A DNA stretch of 64,000 nt from positions 2,294,001-2,358,000 of the forward strand of contig NZ_CP020809.1 of NCBI RefSeq assembly GCF_002157835.1, written 5' to 3'. The notes beneath the pieces were generated by a model. That model made no database searches. It had not been told where the DNA came from and saw only the letters and a program-made list of their open reading frames with translations. Positions 20,133 to 30,179 of this stretch are shown here, in pieces. The first letter of the stretch is position 1, and each line of letters opens with the position of its first letter. Made by a program: the position numbers and the translations under genes. This stretch comes from Mycobacterium dioxanotrophicus. GTDB lineage: Bacteria > Actinomycetota > Actinomycetes > Mycobacteriales > Mycobacteriaceae.

Positions 20133-20617
20133 CCGACAAGAAGACCATAGAGCAGCGTGGGCTGTGGTTCGAGGAGTTCGAGATCGGGGTGCGCTACCTG
20201 CACCGGCCGGGCCGGACCATCACCGAGGCCGACAATGTCCTGTTCACCACGCTGACCATGAACACCCAGGCGCTACACCTCGATGCGGCGTTCTCCGATG
20301 CGCTGCCGCCGTTCAATGCCAGGCTGGTCAACTCGATGTTCACGTTGTCGACGCTGGTCGGTCTCTCGGTTGCGCAGCTGACCCAGGGCACCATCGTCGG
20401 GAATCTCGGGTTCTCCGAAATCGCTTTCCCCAAACCGCTTTTCCACGGTGACACGCTGTACGCCGAGACCGAGATCACCGAGAAACGCGCGTCGAAGAGC
20501 CGTCCGGGGGAGGGCATCGTCACGTTGGCACACACCGGGCGCAACCAGCACGGTGACATCGTGGCGACCGCGTCGCGCAAGACGATGGTCCGTATGCGTC
20601 CCGCAGAGGAGGCCTAG
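20129..20617 (+). CDS. MaoC-like enoyl-CoA hydratase
   Basis: 162 residues from GTG 20129, overlapping the fadE19 stop. Hot-dog fold protein resembling Rv2499c. The hydratase segment covers LHRPGRTITEADNVLFTTLT, with an Asp and a downstream His-containing HLDAAF in the usual active-site spacing, and GNLGFSEIAFPKPLFHGDTL in the second half. Probably hydrates an unsaturated acyl-CoA of the leucine route. Its start/stop overlaps show it belongs to the operon. Confidence 0.85.
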   Translation: MTDKKTIEQRGLWFEEFEIGVRYLHRPGRTITEADNVLFTTLTMNTQALHLDAAFSDALPPFNARLVNSMFTLSTLVGLSVAQLTQGTIVGNLGFSEIAFPKPLFHGDTLYAETEITEKRASKSRPGEGIVTLAHTGRNQHGDIVATASRKTMVRMRPAEEA

Positions 20618-21426
20618 TGGGCATCGCAAGTGCCGGTCCCGGCTGGCTGTTCTGCCCGGCCGACCGGCCCGAACGATTCGAAAAGGCCGCTGCGGCTGCC
20701 GATGTCGTGATCCTCGACCTTGAGGACGGGGTCGCGGCCAAAGACCGCCCCGCCGCGCGGCAGGCGCTGCTCGACACCCGACTGGACCCGGCTCGCACCG
20801 TGGTGCGGGTCAACCCGGCCACCACCGCCGACCACCAACTCGACCTCGAGGCCGTGGCCGCGACCGACTACACCACGGTGATGCTGGCCAAATCCGAGCA
20901 CGTCGACCAGGTGCGCGCGCTGGCGCCATTGGACGTGGTGGTCCTCATCGAGACGCCACTGGGCGCGCTCAACGTCGTCGACCTCGTGCAGGCCGACAAC
21001 GCGTTCGCGGTGATGTGGGGCGCCGAGGACCTGTTCGCGGTAACCGGTGGCACCGCCAACCGCTGGCCCGACGGCAGTTATCGCGACGTGGCCCAGCACG
21101 TCCGATCACAGACGCTGCTGGCGGCCAAGGCGTTCGGCAAGGTGGCGCTCGACTCGGTGTATTTGGACATCAAGGATCTCGACGGACTGCGGGCGGAAGT
21201 CGACGACGCGGTCGCGGTCGGTTTCGACGCCAAGGTCGCGATCCATCCATCGCAGGTCGCGGTGATCCGGGCCGGCTATACCCCGACCGATGAGCAGATC
21301 GAGTGGGCGCGGGCCGTCCTCGATCGCGTGGCCAGCGAACGCGGTGTCTTCCAGCACGACGGTCTCATGGTCGACGCTCCCGTGCTGCGGCGCGCGGAGC
21401 GCATCGCCGCCCTGGCTCCGATGTGA
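20617..21426 (+). CDS. citE: CitE-like beta-hydroxyacyl-CoA lyase
   Basis: 269 residues from GTG 20617, sharing one base with the MaoC stop. Mg-dependent TIM-barrel lyase: PADRPERFEKAAAAADVVIL, LDLEDGVAAKDRPAAR, the metal-binding Glu in VLIETPLGALN, and GAEDLFAVTGG. For the M. tuberculosis homologue Rv2498c, published work assigned beta-hydroxyacyl-CoA lyase activity, cleaving (S)-HMG-CoA in leucine breakdown and acting in itaconate dissimilation. That assignment matches the genes around it here. Confidence 0.88.
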   Translation: MGIASAGPGWLFCPADRPERFEKAAAAADVVILDLEDGVAAKDRPAARQALLDTRLDPARTVVRVNPATTADHQLDLEAVAATDYTTVMLAKSEHVDQVRALAPLDVVVLIETPLGALNVVDLVQADNAFAVMWGAEDLFAVTGGTANRWPDGSYRDVAQHVRSQTLLAAKAFGKVALDSVYLDIKDLDGLRAEVDDAVAVGFDAKVAIHPSQVAVIRAGYTPTDEQIEWARAVLDRVASERGVFQHDGLMVDAPVLRRAERIAALAPM

Positions 21427-21442
21427 TGTCCTGATCCAGACC

Positions 21443-21512
21443 CTGTGACGAGTGTGCAGCTTGCTGTGGCATTTGCACTCCGTCACGTCGTCGAGCTGCA
21501 CGCTCGTCACAG
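21443..21512. terminator. Long palindrome after citE
   Basis: 19-bp arms CTGTGACGAGTGTGCAGCT and its complement (one mismatch) around a 32-base loop. Lies 17 bp after the citE stop in the 355-bp gap before bkdA. It resembles the 9771-9825 element in size and placement. Confidence 0.6.
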
Positions 21513-21781
21513 CGTCCGCAGCAGACATTGGGGACGGACGACCCGCATGCCGTAGCCGACACGCCTCCAATCCGTTATCAGCGTTGACCGCGACCACATC
21601 TGATTCGGGCGCATAATGGCGGTGATGCCCCAGCGCTGCGACGTCCGAGCGATCGTCCAGCTAGCGCCACACCCAGGCGACTAGCTGGCGGCCTCTCACC
21701 AGGGGTTTTGTTGGTACCGCCGCCGCGCTGAGCACCTCGCGGACCGACGGCGGAACATGCCGTCACCGAACAGGAGGCGGT
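21513..21781. other. Intergenic region upstream of bkdA
   Basis: No gene is supported here. It should hold the bkdABC promoter; AGGAGG lies four bases before the bkdA ATG. No BkaR-type 16-bp operator was found. Confidence 0.5.
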
Positions 21782-22873
21782 ATGGCTGAGCCATATGCGA
21801 CGCCACAGAGCGTCGATCTGGATCCGGTGCGGCTGGTCGAGGCCGACGGGTCACCGACATCCGAGACGCGCTACAGCCGCGATCTGCCGCCCGAAACGCT
21901 GAGCTGGCTCTACGAGTCCATGGTCGTCACACGCGACCTGGACACCGAGTTCATCAACCTGCAACGCCAGGGCGAACTCGCGCTGTACGCGTCGTGCCGG
22001 GGCCAGGAGGCCGCTCAGATCGGCGCCGCAGCCTGCCTGCGCAAAACCGACTGGCTGTTCCCTCAGTACCGCGAGATCGGTGCCTTCCTGCTGCGCGGCA
22101 TCACCCCGGGGCAGATCGGTGCGGTGTGGCGGGGTGCCTGGCACGGCGGCCTCGAATTCACCAACCACTGCGTCGCCCCGATCGCGATCGCGATCGGCAC
22201 CCACGGTCTACACGCGGTGGGTGCGGCAATGGCCGCCGAGCGGCTCGGTGAGGACTCGGTGACGGTCGCCTTCATGGGTGACGGCGCCACCAGCGAGGGC
22301 GACGCGCACGAGGCGTTCAACATGGCGTCGGTGTCCAAGGCGCCGTGCGTGTTCTTCATCCAGAACAATCAGTGGGCCATCTCCGTCCCGGTCGGCCACC
22401 AAATGGCGGGACCGTCCATCGCCCACCGGGCCGTCGGCTACGGCATGCCCGGTATCCGCGTCGACGGCAACGACGTGCTGGCCTGTTACGCGGTGATGGC
22501 CGAGGCTGCCGAACGTGCGCGCCACGGTGGCGGCCCCACGCTGATCGAGGCCGTCACCTACCGGATGGGTCCGCACACCACATCCGACGACCCGACCCGC
22601 TACCGGTCCGCCGACGAGGTGCAGGACTGGCTGGCCCGCGATCCGATCGCCCGCTACCGCACCTATCTGGAATCCGTGGGGGTGTTCAGTGAGCGCCTGC
22701 AAGAGCGGGTTGCCGCGCGGTCGCACCGGCTGTGCGCCGAGCTGCGCGACGCCATCGTCGGTGGAGCTGATCACGACCCCGCCGAGTTGTTCGACACCGT
22801 CTATGCCGAGATCACGCCGGAGCTCGCGCGGCAACGCGACGAGCTGTTGGCGGAGTTGGCGAAGGAGGCGTGA
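21782..22873 (+). CDS. bkdA: Branched-chain keto-acid dehydrogenase E1 alpha
   Basis: 363 residues. Thiamine-diphosphate-dependent decarboxylation of branched-chain 2-oxo acids with BkdB. The ThDP motif is MGDGATSEGDAHEAFNMASV (GDG...N), after YASCRGQEAAQIGAAACL, and the phosphorylation-loop-like TYRMGPHTTSDDPTRYR is present. AGGAGG precedes ATG 21782. It is the first gene of bkdABC and shares GTGA with an upstream frame of bkdB. Confidence 0.92.
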   Translation: MAEPYATPQSVDLDPVRLVEADGSPTSETRYSRDLPPETLSWLYESMVVTRDLDTEFINLQRQGELALYASCRGQEAAQIGAAACLRKTDWLFPQYREIGAFLLRGITPGQIGAVWRGAWHGGLEFTNHCVAPIAIAIGTHGLHAVGAAMAAERLGEDSVTVAFMGDGATSEGDAHEAFNMASVSKAPCVFFIQNNQWAISVPVGHQMAGPSIAHRAVGYGMPGIRVDGNDVLACYAVMAEAAERARHGGGPTLIEAVTYRMGPHTTSDDPTRYRSADEVQDWLARDPIARYRTYLESVGVFSERLQERVAARSHRLCAELRDAIVGGADHDPAELFDTVYAEITPELARQRDELLAELAKEA

Positions 22874-22902
22874 ACGATGACACCGCGGACGCGAGGAGCA
22901 AA

Positions 22903-23961
22903 ATGACTCAGATCATTGACCGGCCCGCCGCGCAAGGTGATTCGCACGAGCCATGGGGACCGATCCTCCGGCCGGTGCCGGCGACCACCGAACTCACGAT
23001 GGTGCAGGCGATCAACCGTGCGCTGCACGATGCGATGGCGGCCGACGATCACGTGCTGGTGTTCGGCGAGGATGTCGCCACCCTGGGCGGGGTATTCCGG
23101 GTGACCGAGGGTTTGACCGAAACCTTCGGTGCAGACCGGTGTTTCGATACGCCGCTGGCCGAGTCGGCCATCGTCGGCCTGGCGATCGGCATGGCGATCC
23201 GCGGGTTCACCCCGGTGCCGGAGATCCAGTTCGACGGCTTCAGCTACCCGGCCTTCGATCAGATCGTCAGTCACCTGGCCAAGTACCGGATGCGTACCCA
23301 CGGCGACGTCAATCTGGGTGTGACCATCCGCATCCCGTCGTTCGGCGGGATCGGTGCGGTGGAGCACCATTCCGAATCCACCGAGAGTTACTGGCTGCAT
23401 ACCGCCGGTCTCAAGGTGGTCGTGCCCGCCACACCGTCGGATGCGTACTGGCTGTTGCGGCACTCCATTTCCTGTCCGGACCCGGTCATCTACCTGGAAC
23501 CCAAGCGTCGGTACTGGGCGCGCGAAACCGTCGACACGGCCACCCCTGGGCTGCCTCTCGGGCGGTCGGCGGTGCGGCGCACCGGAACCGACGTCACGGT
23601 GCTCACCTACGGCGGGTTGGTCGCCACCGCACTGAGCGCCGCGGATCTGGCCGCCGAACGTGGCTGGAGCCTGGAGGTCGTCGATCTGCGGACGCTCAAC
23701 CCGCTGGATTTCGACACGATCGCCGACTCGGTGCGCCGGACCGGGCGTGCCGTGGTGATGCACGAGGGTCCACGCACCCTCGGGTTCGGGTCAGAGCTGG
23801 CCGCCCGCATCTCAGAGGAACTGTTCTACGACCTCGAGGCACCGGTATTGCGCGCCACCGGTTTTGACACGCCGTATCCGCCGGCCCGGCTGGAGAAGCT
23901 GTGGTTGCCCGGGGTGGACCGGCTGCTCGATTGCGTCGAGCGTGCGATGGCCCAGCCGTGA
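22903..23961 (+). CDS. bkdB: Branched-chain keto-acid dehydrogenase E1 beta
   Basis: 352 residues from ATG 22903, chosen for its strong GAGGAG site; an in-frame GTG at 22870 overlapping the bkdA stop would add 11 residues. Transketolase-like fold: [39 protein letters not shown], and C-terminal domain [20 protein letters not shown]. Pairs with BkdA as the E1 heterotetramer. It overlaps bkdC by four bases. Confidence 0.92.
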   Translation: MTQIIDRPAAQGDSHEPWGPILRPVPATTELTMVQAINRALHDAMAADDHVLVFGEDVATLGGVFRVTEGLTETFGADRCFDTPLAESAIVGLAIGMAIRGFTPVPEIQFDGFSYPAFDQIVSHLAKYRMRTHGDVNLGVTIRIPSFGGIGAVEHHSESTESYWLHTAGLKVVVPATPSDAYWLLRHSISCPDPVIYLEPKRRYWARETVDTATPGLPLGRSAVRRTGTDVTVLTYGGLVATALSAADLAAERGWSLEVVDLRTLNPLDFDTIADSVRRTGRAVVMHEGPRTLGFGSELAARISEELFYDLEAPVLRATGFDTPYPPARLEKLWLPGVDRLLDCVERAMAQP

Positions 23962-25145
23962 ACCGGGAATTCCTGGTTCCCGATCTCGGGGAAGGGCTTC
24001 AGGACGCCACCATCACCGGCTGGAACGTGGCCATCGGCGACACGGTCGCGTTGAACCAGACGCTGTGTACGGTCGAGACCAACAAGGCCGAGGTCGAGAT
24101 TCCCAGCCCCTATGCGGGGCAGGTGCTCGAACTCGGCGGGGCGCCAGGCGAGACGTTGGCCGTCGGCGCGTTGCTGGCGAGGATCGAGACCAGCGAATCC
24201 GCCCCGGCAAGCACTCCGACGAACGGCACCGGCACGACACGTAAGGCCGTCCTGGTCGGCTACGGCACTGACGATTCGATGGATGCCAGCCGGCGCCGGG
24301 CCCCCGCGCCGGAATCCGGACGGCCGCGGGCGAAACCGCCGGTGCGTAAGCTGGCCGCCGAACTGCACGTCGACCTCACCGCGCTGGCCCCGGGATCCGG
24401 TCCCGAGGGCATCATCACCCGCGACGATGTGCTTGCGGCGGCCGACGGCGCCGAACTACTCGACGTGCGCGGCGTGCAGGCCGAGATGGCACGACGAATG
24501 ATGCTGGCCCACAGTGAGATACCGGATGCGCACGCGAGCGTCGAGGTGGATTGCACTGCGCTGCTTGCGCTGCGGGACCGGATCGTCGCCGCGGACAAGG
24601 AACTGCCCGTCACGCCGTTTGTCCTCACGCTGCGGATGTTGGTGATCGCTCTGCGCCGGCATCCGATCCTGAACTCGACGTGGGTGGCCACCGACGAACG
24701 TCCCCGCATCCATCAGCACCCCGCCGTGCACCTCGGGTTCGGCGTCGCCGCACCGCGGGGCCTGCTGGTGCCCGTCGTCGCCAATGCCCAGCGTCTCACC
24801 ACACGAGAACTGGCCCAGACGGTTTCGCGACTCATCGACGGTGCGCGGGCCGGATCGCTGACGCCGCAGCAACTCACAGGATCGACATTCACGGTGTCGA
24901 ACTACGGTGCGCTCGGGCTCGACGACGGAGTTCCGGTGATCAACTTCCCGGAGGCGGCGATTCTCGGCATGGGGTCGCTCAAGCCGCGGCCGGTGGTCGT
25001 CGATGGAGCCGTGACGGCCCGTCCGACGATGACCTTGACGTGTGCCTTCGACCACCGGATCGCCGACGGGGCGCAAGCGGCCGCGTTTCTGCTCGAGCTG
25101 CGGGGCCTGATCGAGACGCCGGAGCTGGCGCTGCTCGACCTGTAG
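23958..25145 (+). CDS. bkdC: Branched-chain keto-acid dehydrogenase E2 (dihydrolipoyl acyltransferase)
   Basis: 395 residues from GTG 23958 (GTGA overlap). One lipoyl domain with lipoyl Lys43 in [11 protein letters not shown], an Ala/Pro linker, a peripheral-subunit-binding domain ([20 protein letters not shown]) and the catalytic domain with [13 protein letters not shown] and active-site [10 protein letters not shown]. Core of the BKADH complex; it takes E3 from a gene elsewhere, since no lpd is in the window. Confidence 0.92.
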   Translation: MNREFLVPDLGEGLQDATITGWNVAIGDTVALNQTLCTVETNKAEVEIPSPYAGQVLELGGAPGETLAVGALLARIETSESAPASTPTNGTGTTRKAVLVGYGTDDSMDASRRRAPAPESGRPRAKPPVRKLAAELHVDLTALAPGSGPEGIITRDDVLAAADGAELLDVRGVQAEMARRMMLAHSEIPDAHASVEVDCTALLALRDRIVAADKELPVTPFVLTLRMLVIALRRHPILNSTWVATDERPRIHQHPAVHLGFGVAAPRGLLVPVVANAQRLTTRELAQTVSRLIDGARAGSLTPQQLTGSTFTVSNYGALGLDDGVPVINFPEAAILGMGSLKPRPVVVDGAVTARPTMTLTCAFDHRIADGAQAAAFLLELRGLIETPELALLDL

Positions 25146-25151
25146 ACCGCG

Positions 25152-25904
25152 CTACTTGCGCTTCGCTGCCGCCAACCGACTGGCGAATTCGGGTGATTCG
25201 ATGGAGGCTGCCTGCGGTCCCAGTTCGGTGTCGACGGCGATCCGATGCTGCTCGATGTCGATGGCACCCGGGTTGGCGGTGGCCCGCATCGACGCCTTGG
25301 TGGCGATGACGACGTCTCGCGGTGCCGCTGCGGGGCCCGCCGCGAGTTCCCTGGCCGCACCCACCGGATCGCCAGAGATGCTCAGCGCCAGGCCGTGGCG
25401 CACCGCCGAGTCGGCGTCGAACCGCATTCCGAACAGCAGCGCGGCCCGTGCCACCTGGGGTCCGACCGCTCGTTGCAGCATCCAGGTGGCGCCCCCGCCG
25501 GGATGGATGCCGAGTTTCTGGAAGCGAGGATCGAACAGTGCCGCGGGCCCGGCGATCCGGACATCCGCGGCCAACGCCAGGTTCAGGCCTGCCCCGACAG
25601 CGGCACCGTTCACCGCCGCGATGGTGGGCAACGTGCAGTGCGCGACGGCCAGGAAACCGTCGTAGATCTTGCGCAAACCGTCCTCGGTGGCGGCGCCCAG
25701 AGCGGTCAGATCAGCCCCGGCGCAGAAGGCTTTACCGGCCCCGGTGACGATGACGGCGTGCACGCCCGGGTCGGCTTCGGCGGTATCGACGGCTGCCCGC
25801 AGGGCCGCCGACATCTCGAACGTCACCGCGTTGCGGCGATCGGGGTCGTTGACGGTGATGAGCGCGATGCGGTCGGTGATATCGAGCAGCACGGATTCGG
25901 CCAT
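25152..25904 (-). CDS. Enoyl-CoA hydratase/isomerase family protein
   Basis: 250-residue crotonase. CoA/oxyanion motifs: [14 protein letters not shown] and [21 protein letters not shown]. The second catalytic-region Glu is replaced, since the sequence reads [16 protein letters not shown], so classical hydratase chemistry is doubtful. ATG 25904. It is convergent with bkdC and ends six bases from it. Confidence 0.85.
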   Translation of the reverse strand: MAESVLLDITDRIALITVNDPDRRNAVTFEMSAALRAAVDTAEADPGVHAVIVTGAGKAFCAGADLTALGAATEDGLRKIYDGFLAVAHCTLPTIAAVNGAAVGAGLNLALAADVRIAGPAALFDPRFQKLGIHPGGGATWMLQRAVGPQVARAALLFGMRFDADSAVRHGLALSISGDPVGAARELAAGPAAAPRDVVIATKASMRATANPGAIDIEQHRIAVDTELGPQAASIESPEFASRLAAAKRK

Positions 25905-26018
25905 GGCGTGAGCGTAGCCCTTGTGCACCCCGAGTAGTCGACGCCGGAGGTTCCTACCCGATAATGAAACGATGTTGGCCGACAACGACGTCCGCGTCGC
26001 GGATGGAATTTCCTGACC

Positions 26019-26417
26019 GTGTTGGACACGAATCACCACCGCGAAGCGGAAACCACGCCGTGGCACGAGCGCCCTACTGCGGTCGCGCTGGCGGGTCTCG
26101 GCGGGATTGTCGCGATAGTGGCATTGATCGTGGCGGTTGTCATGACCGCGCAGCACTCCAGCGAGCCACCCGCACCTGTCGACTCGCCGGGATCGACCAC
26201 TGCCGCAACGTCGCCGACGCCGTCACGCACGTCATCGACGAGCTCGTCGTACCCGCGCCCGTCGGGCGTGGTGGCCACATCCGATACCCCGCCACCGCCG
26301 CCGGTCGAGGCTCCACCGCCGGTGGAAGAGGCGCCGGCGACGACCACCGCTCCCGCCACGACCACGATGTCGAACCCCTACCAGACCACGACAGCGCCCA
26401 ACGGCGCCGCGTTCTGA
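26019..26417 (+). CDS. Single-pass membrane protein with Thr/Pro-rich tail
   Basis: 132 residues from GTG 26019. A short charged N terminus, one membrane segment ([19 protein letters not shown]), then ~85 low-complexity residues rich in Thr, Ser and Pro ([29 protein letters not shown]) that would face the wall. No catalytic motif. A wall-spanning stalk or anchor is plausible. The start is not backed by a strong ribosome site. Confidence 0.6.
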   Translation: MLDTNHHREAETTPWHERPTAVALAGLGGIVAIVALIVAVVMTAQHSSEPPAPVDSPGSTTAATSPTPSRTSSTSSSYPRPSGVVATSDTPPPPPVEAPPPVEEAPATTTAPATTTMSNPYQTTTAPNGAAF

Positions 26418-26424
26418 CGTCAGC

Positions 26425-26766
26425 TCAGCCGAACCCGATACCGATCCCGCCCCAGGGGCCGGAGTCATCGGGTTCGTTCGGGCACGAAACATCCACGTAC
26501 ACAGTGGTATTGGCTGGCACGGTGCCGGGGGAGCGGTCGGGGTTGTGCACCGCGGTGACCCTGCAGCGTGAGAGGGGCTCGTTGCTCACACCGCTGACCC
26601 AGTTGATCTGGACGTTGTAGCCCTGGGCGGTGAGATCGGCGATGGTGTCGGCGGCCGACTGGGTACCTGCGCGAGGGTCAGCAGCAGCGCCGGCGGCGTA
26701 GCCGAGCGAGATGCCAAGGGTGGCAGCGATTATCGCGAACAGAGCGCGTTTCGGTCGAACCGACAT
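26425..26766 (-). CDS. Small exported protein
   Basis: 113 residues with a Sec signal (RALFAIIAATLGISLGYAAG, cleavage after AAGAAA before DPRAG). The mature ~85 residues carry two cysteines (SRCRVTAV and DVSCPNE), probably one disulfide, and a Gly-rich end. It resembles small mycobacterial secreted proteins of unknown function. It is convergent with the Thr/Pro-rich membrane gene. Confidence 0.75.
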   Translation of the reverse strand: MSVRPKRALFAIIAATLGISLGYAAGAAADPRAGTQSAADTIADLTAQGYNVQINWVSGVSNEPLSRCRVTAVHNPDRSPGTVPANTTVYVDVSCPNEPDDSGPWGGIGIGFG

Positions 26767-26814
26767 CGCGGCCTCCCGACAGCTGGACTGCGTATGCGCT
26801 ATCCAGCATAAACG

Positions 26815-26852
26815 TTCGGGCAGCGTCCGGATATCACCGAACGCTGCCCGAA
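26815..26852 (-). terminator. Hairpin terminator after the Pro-rich exported protein
   Basis: A perfect 12-bp stem TTCGGGCAGCGT / ACGCTGCCCGAA with a 14-base loop, starting four bases after the stop of the 26857-27585 gene on the minus strand. No long T run. Confidence 0.75.
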
Positions 26853-26856
26853 TGTG

Positions 26857-27585
26857 TCATGGGGCCGGCGGTGCGCCGGGCGGCGGCGGGATCTCCGGTG
26901 CGCCCGGGGCCGGTGGCGGCCCTGCGGGATTCGCGGGGTCCGGCAGATTCTCGCCGAGGCCCTGCGGAATGTTGGTCCCCGGTGGCGGTGCGGTACCCGG
27001 AAGAGGTTCGCCCAGTTGCTCTTTGGGCACCTGGCCGAGCATGCCGCCATGCAGGTTGCCGTTGCGGTAGAGCGTGTGGATCCCTCGCAGCCAGTCGAGC
27101 CCGGAGATGTCAGCGTTCTCCTGACCCGGAGCGACGCCGACGACGGTGCCCTGGCCGGGTGCCGACGGTTTCTCGTTCTGCGGGAAGAAGTTCCCGTTGT
27201 TGAACGCCCGGAGGTTTGGCGCGTTGGTGGGCGGCCCCGCGCCGGGCGCCGAAGGAACCGTGTACTGCCCGAGCAGGGCGCCCGGGCTCATGTCGATTCC
27301 GTTGGGAAGGCCCAGTTTGCCGGGTGCCGACTCATCGCCATTCTGGGCCAGAACCGACAGCCCGTTCGGCCCGAGCGGTGCACCGACGATCGGAACCTCT
27401 GGTCCGGGCGGGGGTGGCGGCTCGGGGGCCGGGGCCGGGGCGGCCACCGCGGGAGGACCGGGAACGTCCGGTGGCGGTGCCGGGTCGGCGGCGGCGGTTG
27501 CCGAGCAGGCAACCGCCGCGCCGACCGCGAACAGCCCGGCTGCGGCGAGGGTGGCCATGGTGTTCTTGACCGAGTTCTCGCTCAT
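26857..27585 (-). CDS. Pro-rich exported protein
   Basis: 242 residues from ATG 27585. A signal peptide (TLAAAGLFAVGAAVACSATA, cleavage near AAA-DPAP) leads into Pro/Ala-rich segments at both ends flanking a ~110-residue core (LSVLAQNGDESAPGKLGLP ... DISGLDWLRGIHTLYRNG). A Cys near the signal end lacks a good lipobox, so it is probably secreted rather than lipidated. Function unknown. Confidence 0.75.
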   Translation of the reverse strand: MSENSVKNTMATLAAAGLFAVGAAVACSATAAADPAPPPDVPGPPAVAAPAPAPEPPPPPGPEVPIVGAPLGPNGLSVLAQNGDESAPGKLGLPNGIDMSPGALLGQYTVPSAPGAGPPTNAPNLRAFNNGNFFPQNEKPSAPGQGTVVGVAPGQENADISGLDWLRGIHTLYRNGNLHGGMLGQVPKEQLGEPLPGTAPPPGTNIPQGLGENLPDPANPAGPPPAPGAPEIPPPPGAPPAP

Positions 27586-27614
27586 GCCTTCGTGTTTCGC
27601 TTTCACTCAGGTCG

Positions 27615-28293
27615 TCAGACGGCTTTGGTGACGCCGTAGTAGGCGACGACGTCGTCGGTGTCGGTGGTGGAGCTGGTGAGGGTGGCATACGAGCGGAGGA
27701 AGGATTGTCCGACGCAGCCGTCGACTTTGATGTGGACGTCTTTGAGGGTGACGCGTACGGGGGCGGCTTTGAAGGATTTCTTGTCCACTGAGACGTTGGT
27801 GACGGTGCCGGGTTTGGGGTGGATTTCCAGGGTGCCTGAGAGGGGCATGCTCACGCCGGTGGGGATGATGCCGGCCAGGGTGGATCCGGAGGTGCTCAGG
27901 CCGATCGACCCAATAAGGCGGACCTGGCCCAGTTCGATGCCGCAGCCGATTTGGTAGCCGGTGTCGAGCGTGCCGCCGGTGAGGGTGGTGGAGCCGCCGC
28001 CGGTGACGGTGCCGGTGAAGGTGCCGGCGACCAGGTATTCGCGGGAGGACGCGGCGGTGGTCAGCGGGGCGATGGGCAGTTGGCTTTCGTTGCTGGCGGC
28101 GACGGTGAGTTTCCAGCCGTCGGGGGTGGTGACGACGCCGGGTTCGGCGGAGGCGACCAGGCCGTTGTCCGGTGGGGGGCCGTCGGCGGCGGGTCGGCCG
28201 GTGGTGGGGTGGTGGGTCGGCGGCGGCGAGGGGCGCCACGGCGACCGGGGCCAACAGGGCCACTGCTGCCAGGGTGGCGAGACGATTCAACAT
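27615..28293 (-). pseudogene. MspA-family porin, copy A, frameshifted after the signal peptide
   Basis: ATG 28293 gives a signal peptide (MLNRLATLAAVALLAPVAVA ... AAADPPP). The remainder is coherent only in another frame: DNGLVASAEPGVVTTPDGW, SSREYLVAGTFTGTVTGGG, LDTGYQIGCGIELGQVRL, and the end VVAYYGVTKAV. This is an MspA-type outer-membrane porin monomer. The shift lies in the C-rich stretch near 28,200-28,215 right after the signal cleavage site. It is tandem with and similar to copy B. Confidence 0.75.
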
Positions 28294-28371
28294 GCGGGAA
28301 CTTGTGCCTCTCGTGGGTGTCGAAACCGGGCAGGGATCGGTGGATGTCATCGGTGTCGTGGGGGCCGGTGT

Positions 28372-29070
28372 TTAGACGGCCTTGGTCACGCCGAGGTAGG
28401 TGACGACGTCGTCGGTGTTGTCGGTGGAGCTGGTCAGTGTCGAGTAGGTGCGGATGAACGATTGTCCGGCGCACTGGTCGAATTTGATGCGCACTCCGGT
28501 GATGGTGACGCGGGTTCCCTTGCCCTTGAACGACTTTTTGTCGATGGGGACGATGGTGACGGTGCCGGGTTTGAGGTACACCTTGCCTTGCAGGCTGATA
28601 CCGGTGCCGGCGTTGATGTCGCTGGCGGATCCGGTGAAGGGGATTTTGATGCCGGGGGTGAAGCTGATGCCGGGGTTGATTTCGGTTTCGTCGGTGATGA
28701 TGCCGCAGCCGATCTGGGCGCCGGCTTCCAGGGTGCCGCCGGTGAGTTTGGTTTTGCCCGAGCCGGTGACGTTGCCGGTGAAGGTGCCGCCGACGAGGTA
28801 TTCGCGGGAGGACACCGCGGTGGTCAGCGGGGCGACGGGAGCAGGGTTTCGTTGGATCCGACGACGGTGACGTGCCAGCCGTCGGGGTGTCGAGGACTCC
28901 GGGGGTGAGGAGGGCACGGCGCCGGTGTCGGCCGGGGTGGTGGTGGGCGGCGGCGTCGGCGACGGGGCGGCGGGATCCGGTGGTGGGGGCGGGTCGGCCG
29001 ACGCGAGGGGCGTCACCGCTACCGGGGCCAACATGCACACAGCAGCCAGGGTGGCGAAACGATTCAACAT
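28372..29070 (-). CDS. MspA-family porin, copy B, with a frame-scrambled segment
   Basis: An open 232-residue frame with a signal peptide and a normal MspA second half (SSREYLVGGTFTGNVTGSGK, LEAGAQIGCGIITDETE, VVTYLGVTKAV). Around residues 55-78 it reads Arg-rich nonsense (TPRRLARHRRRIQRN). The other frames of the same bases give TPGVLDT and then DGWHVTVVGSNETLL, matching copy A. Three single-base losses in C runs explain this and restore the frame. The protein as read would lack a porin strand, so this is true damage or sequence error. Confidence 0.7.
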   Translation of the reverse strand: MLNRFATLAAVCMLAPVAVTPLASADPPPPPDPAAPSPTPPPTTTPADTGAVPSSPPESSTPRRLARHRRRIQRNPAPVAPLTTAVSSREYLVGGTFTGNVTGSGKTKLTGGTLEAGAQIGCGIITDETEINPGISFTPGIKIPFTGSASDINAGTGISLQGKVYLKPGTVTIVPIDKKSFKGKGTRVTITGVRIKFDQCAGQSFIRTYSTLTSSTDNTDDVVTYLGVTKAV

Positions 29071-29490
29071 GCGGGTTTATGCGCCTCTCGTGGTTGAAAT
29101 CCGGGGAACGACATGATGCTTCGGATCCCGGTACTGCCGGGGATCTGTCGCGTCGAATCATGGACGGGTCGAGTTTCGAAACGGTGAACGAGCGGCCAAC
29201 AATTCGGGCCTCGTTCCCATCTAGTGGGCATCCCGCAACACCCCTCCGCCAGCCAGGCAACAGATATATAAGGAACAGCGCAGTTAGAAGGAAGGTCTAC
29301 CGGCGGCCGTCGGAGTTCGACACCCGCGGCACGGGATGGATGGCATCTCGATTTGATCGGTTACCCGACTGTTCACCTTTTGGACATGTGAACCACCGAC
29401 CGTGAGGGAGTCCGGGGGGTAGGGCTGACGTGTCGATGACGCGCGGACGCCGAATGTGGGCAAATTGTCAACGGATTGACGGAGGAAGCT
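29071..29490. other. 420-bp intergenic region
   Basis: Separates the divergent porin gene and exported-protein gene, so promoters for both should lie here. There is an AT-rich patch, ATATATAAGG, near 29,263. No supported gene or RNA was found. Confidence 0.4.
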
Positions 29491-30084
29491 TTGAGGTCGT
29501 CTCAGGTGTACGAGAGAGGGTTTGCGGCGCTGCTCATTGCGTTCGGCATTGGGTTGGCCGGCATGCCCGCTGCCGTCGCGGACCCTGGAGATGCGTCGGG
29601 TGCCCCGGGACCCGCGGCTCCCGCCGTTCCCGAGCTGCCTCCGGTCACCGCGGGTGCGCCGGCCGCGGGTCCGGTGTCCATGCCCGTCGCCACGACGGAT
29701 GACCCTGGCGCGCCCGCCGTCGCGGCCTGCTCGCAGTTCGCCAACGCGCTGGACTCCGCGTCGACGTATTACGGCGACTTCGCCGATTCGATCGAAGGTC
29801 TGGAGCGTCCTGACTACGGGGACCCGACCATCAGTACCACCAACACCAGCGGTCGGACCGCCCTGCGCGAAGCAGCCGCGACGGCGATGAGTGCCGCTGG
29901 GACACCGGGACTTTCGCCGGACATCGCCAACCCGATGCGGTCATGGTCCTTCGGGGCCACGAAGCTGCTGCTGAAAATGGGGCTGCGCACCGGCGGCCAA
30001 TCGCTGAATGACACGGCCACGCAACTCAACAACGACGCCACCAATGCTCAGATGGCCTGCGCTGCCGCGGGCACGCACGCCTGA
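29491..30084 (+). CDS. Exported Ala/Pro-rich protein
   Basis: 197 residues from TTG 29491, chosen for GGAGG nine bases upstream; TTG 29476 is in frame. A signal peptide (FAALLIAFGIGLAGMPAAVA) precedes an Ala/Pro-rich linker. A ~120-residue helical domain follows with CSQFANALDSASTYYGDFAD and a partner Cys near the C terminus (AQMACAAAG), likely a disulfide. It is a mycobacterial-type secreted protein of unknown role. Confidence 0.72.
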   Translation: MRSSQVYERGFAALLIAFGIGLAGMPAAVADPGDASGAPGPAAPAVPELPPVTAGAPAAGPVSMPVATTDDPGAPAVAACSQFANALDSASTYYGDFADSIEGLERPDYGDPTISTTNTSGRTALREAAATAMSAAGTPGLSPDIANPMRSWSFGATKLLLKMGLRTGGQSLNDTATQLNNDATNAQMACAAAGTHA

Positions 30085-30179
30085 CGGCGTTCATCCAACA
30101 CACGCTTCTCCGCCGGCATTCGCCACGTTCGACACGTACTCACCCAGCGCGCTCACGCGCGCCTTCAGCAAGGACAACC

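Noticed and set aside
22870..22902. Upstream GTG start for bkdB
   Set aside because: It overlaps the bkdA stop but the ATG at 22903 has a far stronger ribosome site, and the extra 11 residues precede the usual N terminus of the family.
29071..29405. Plus-strand frame in the porin upstream region
   Set aside because: Continuation of an antisense frame of porin copy B; no start site and random composition.
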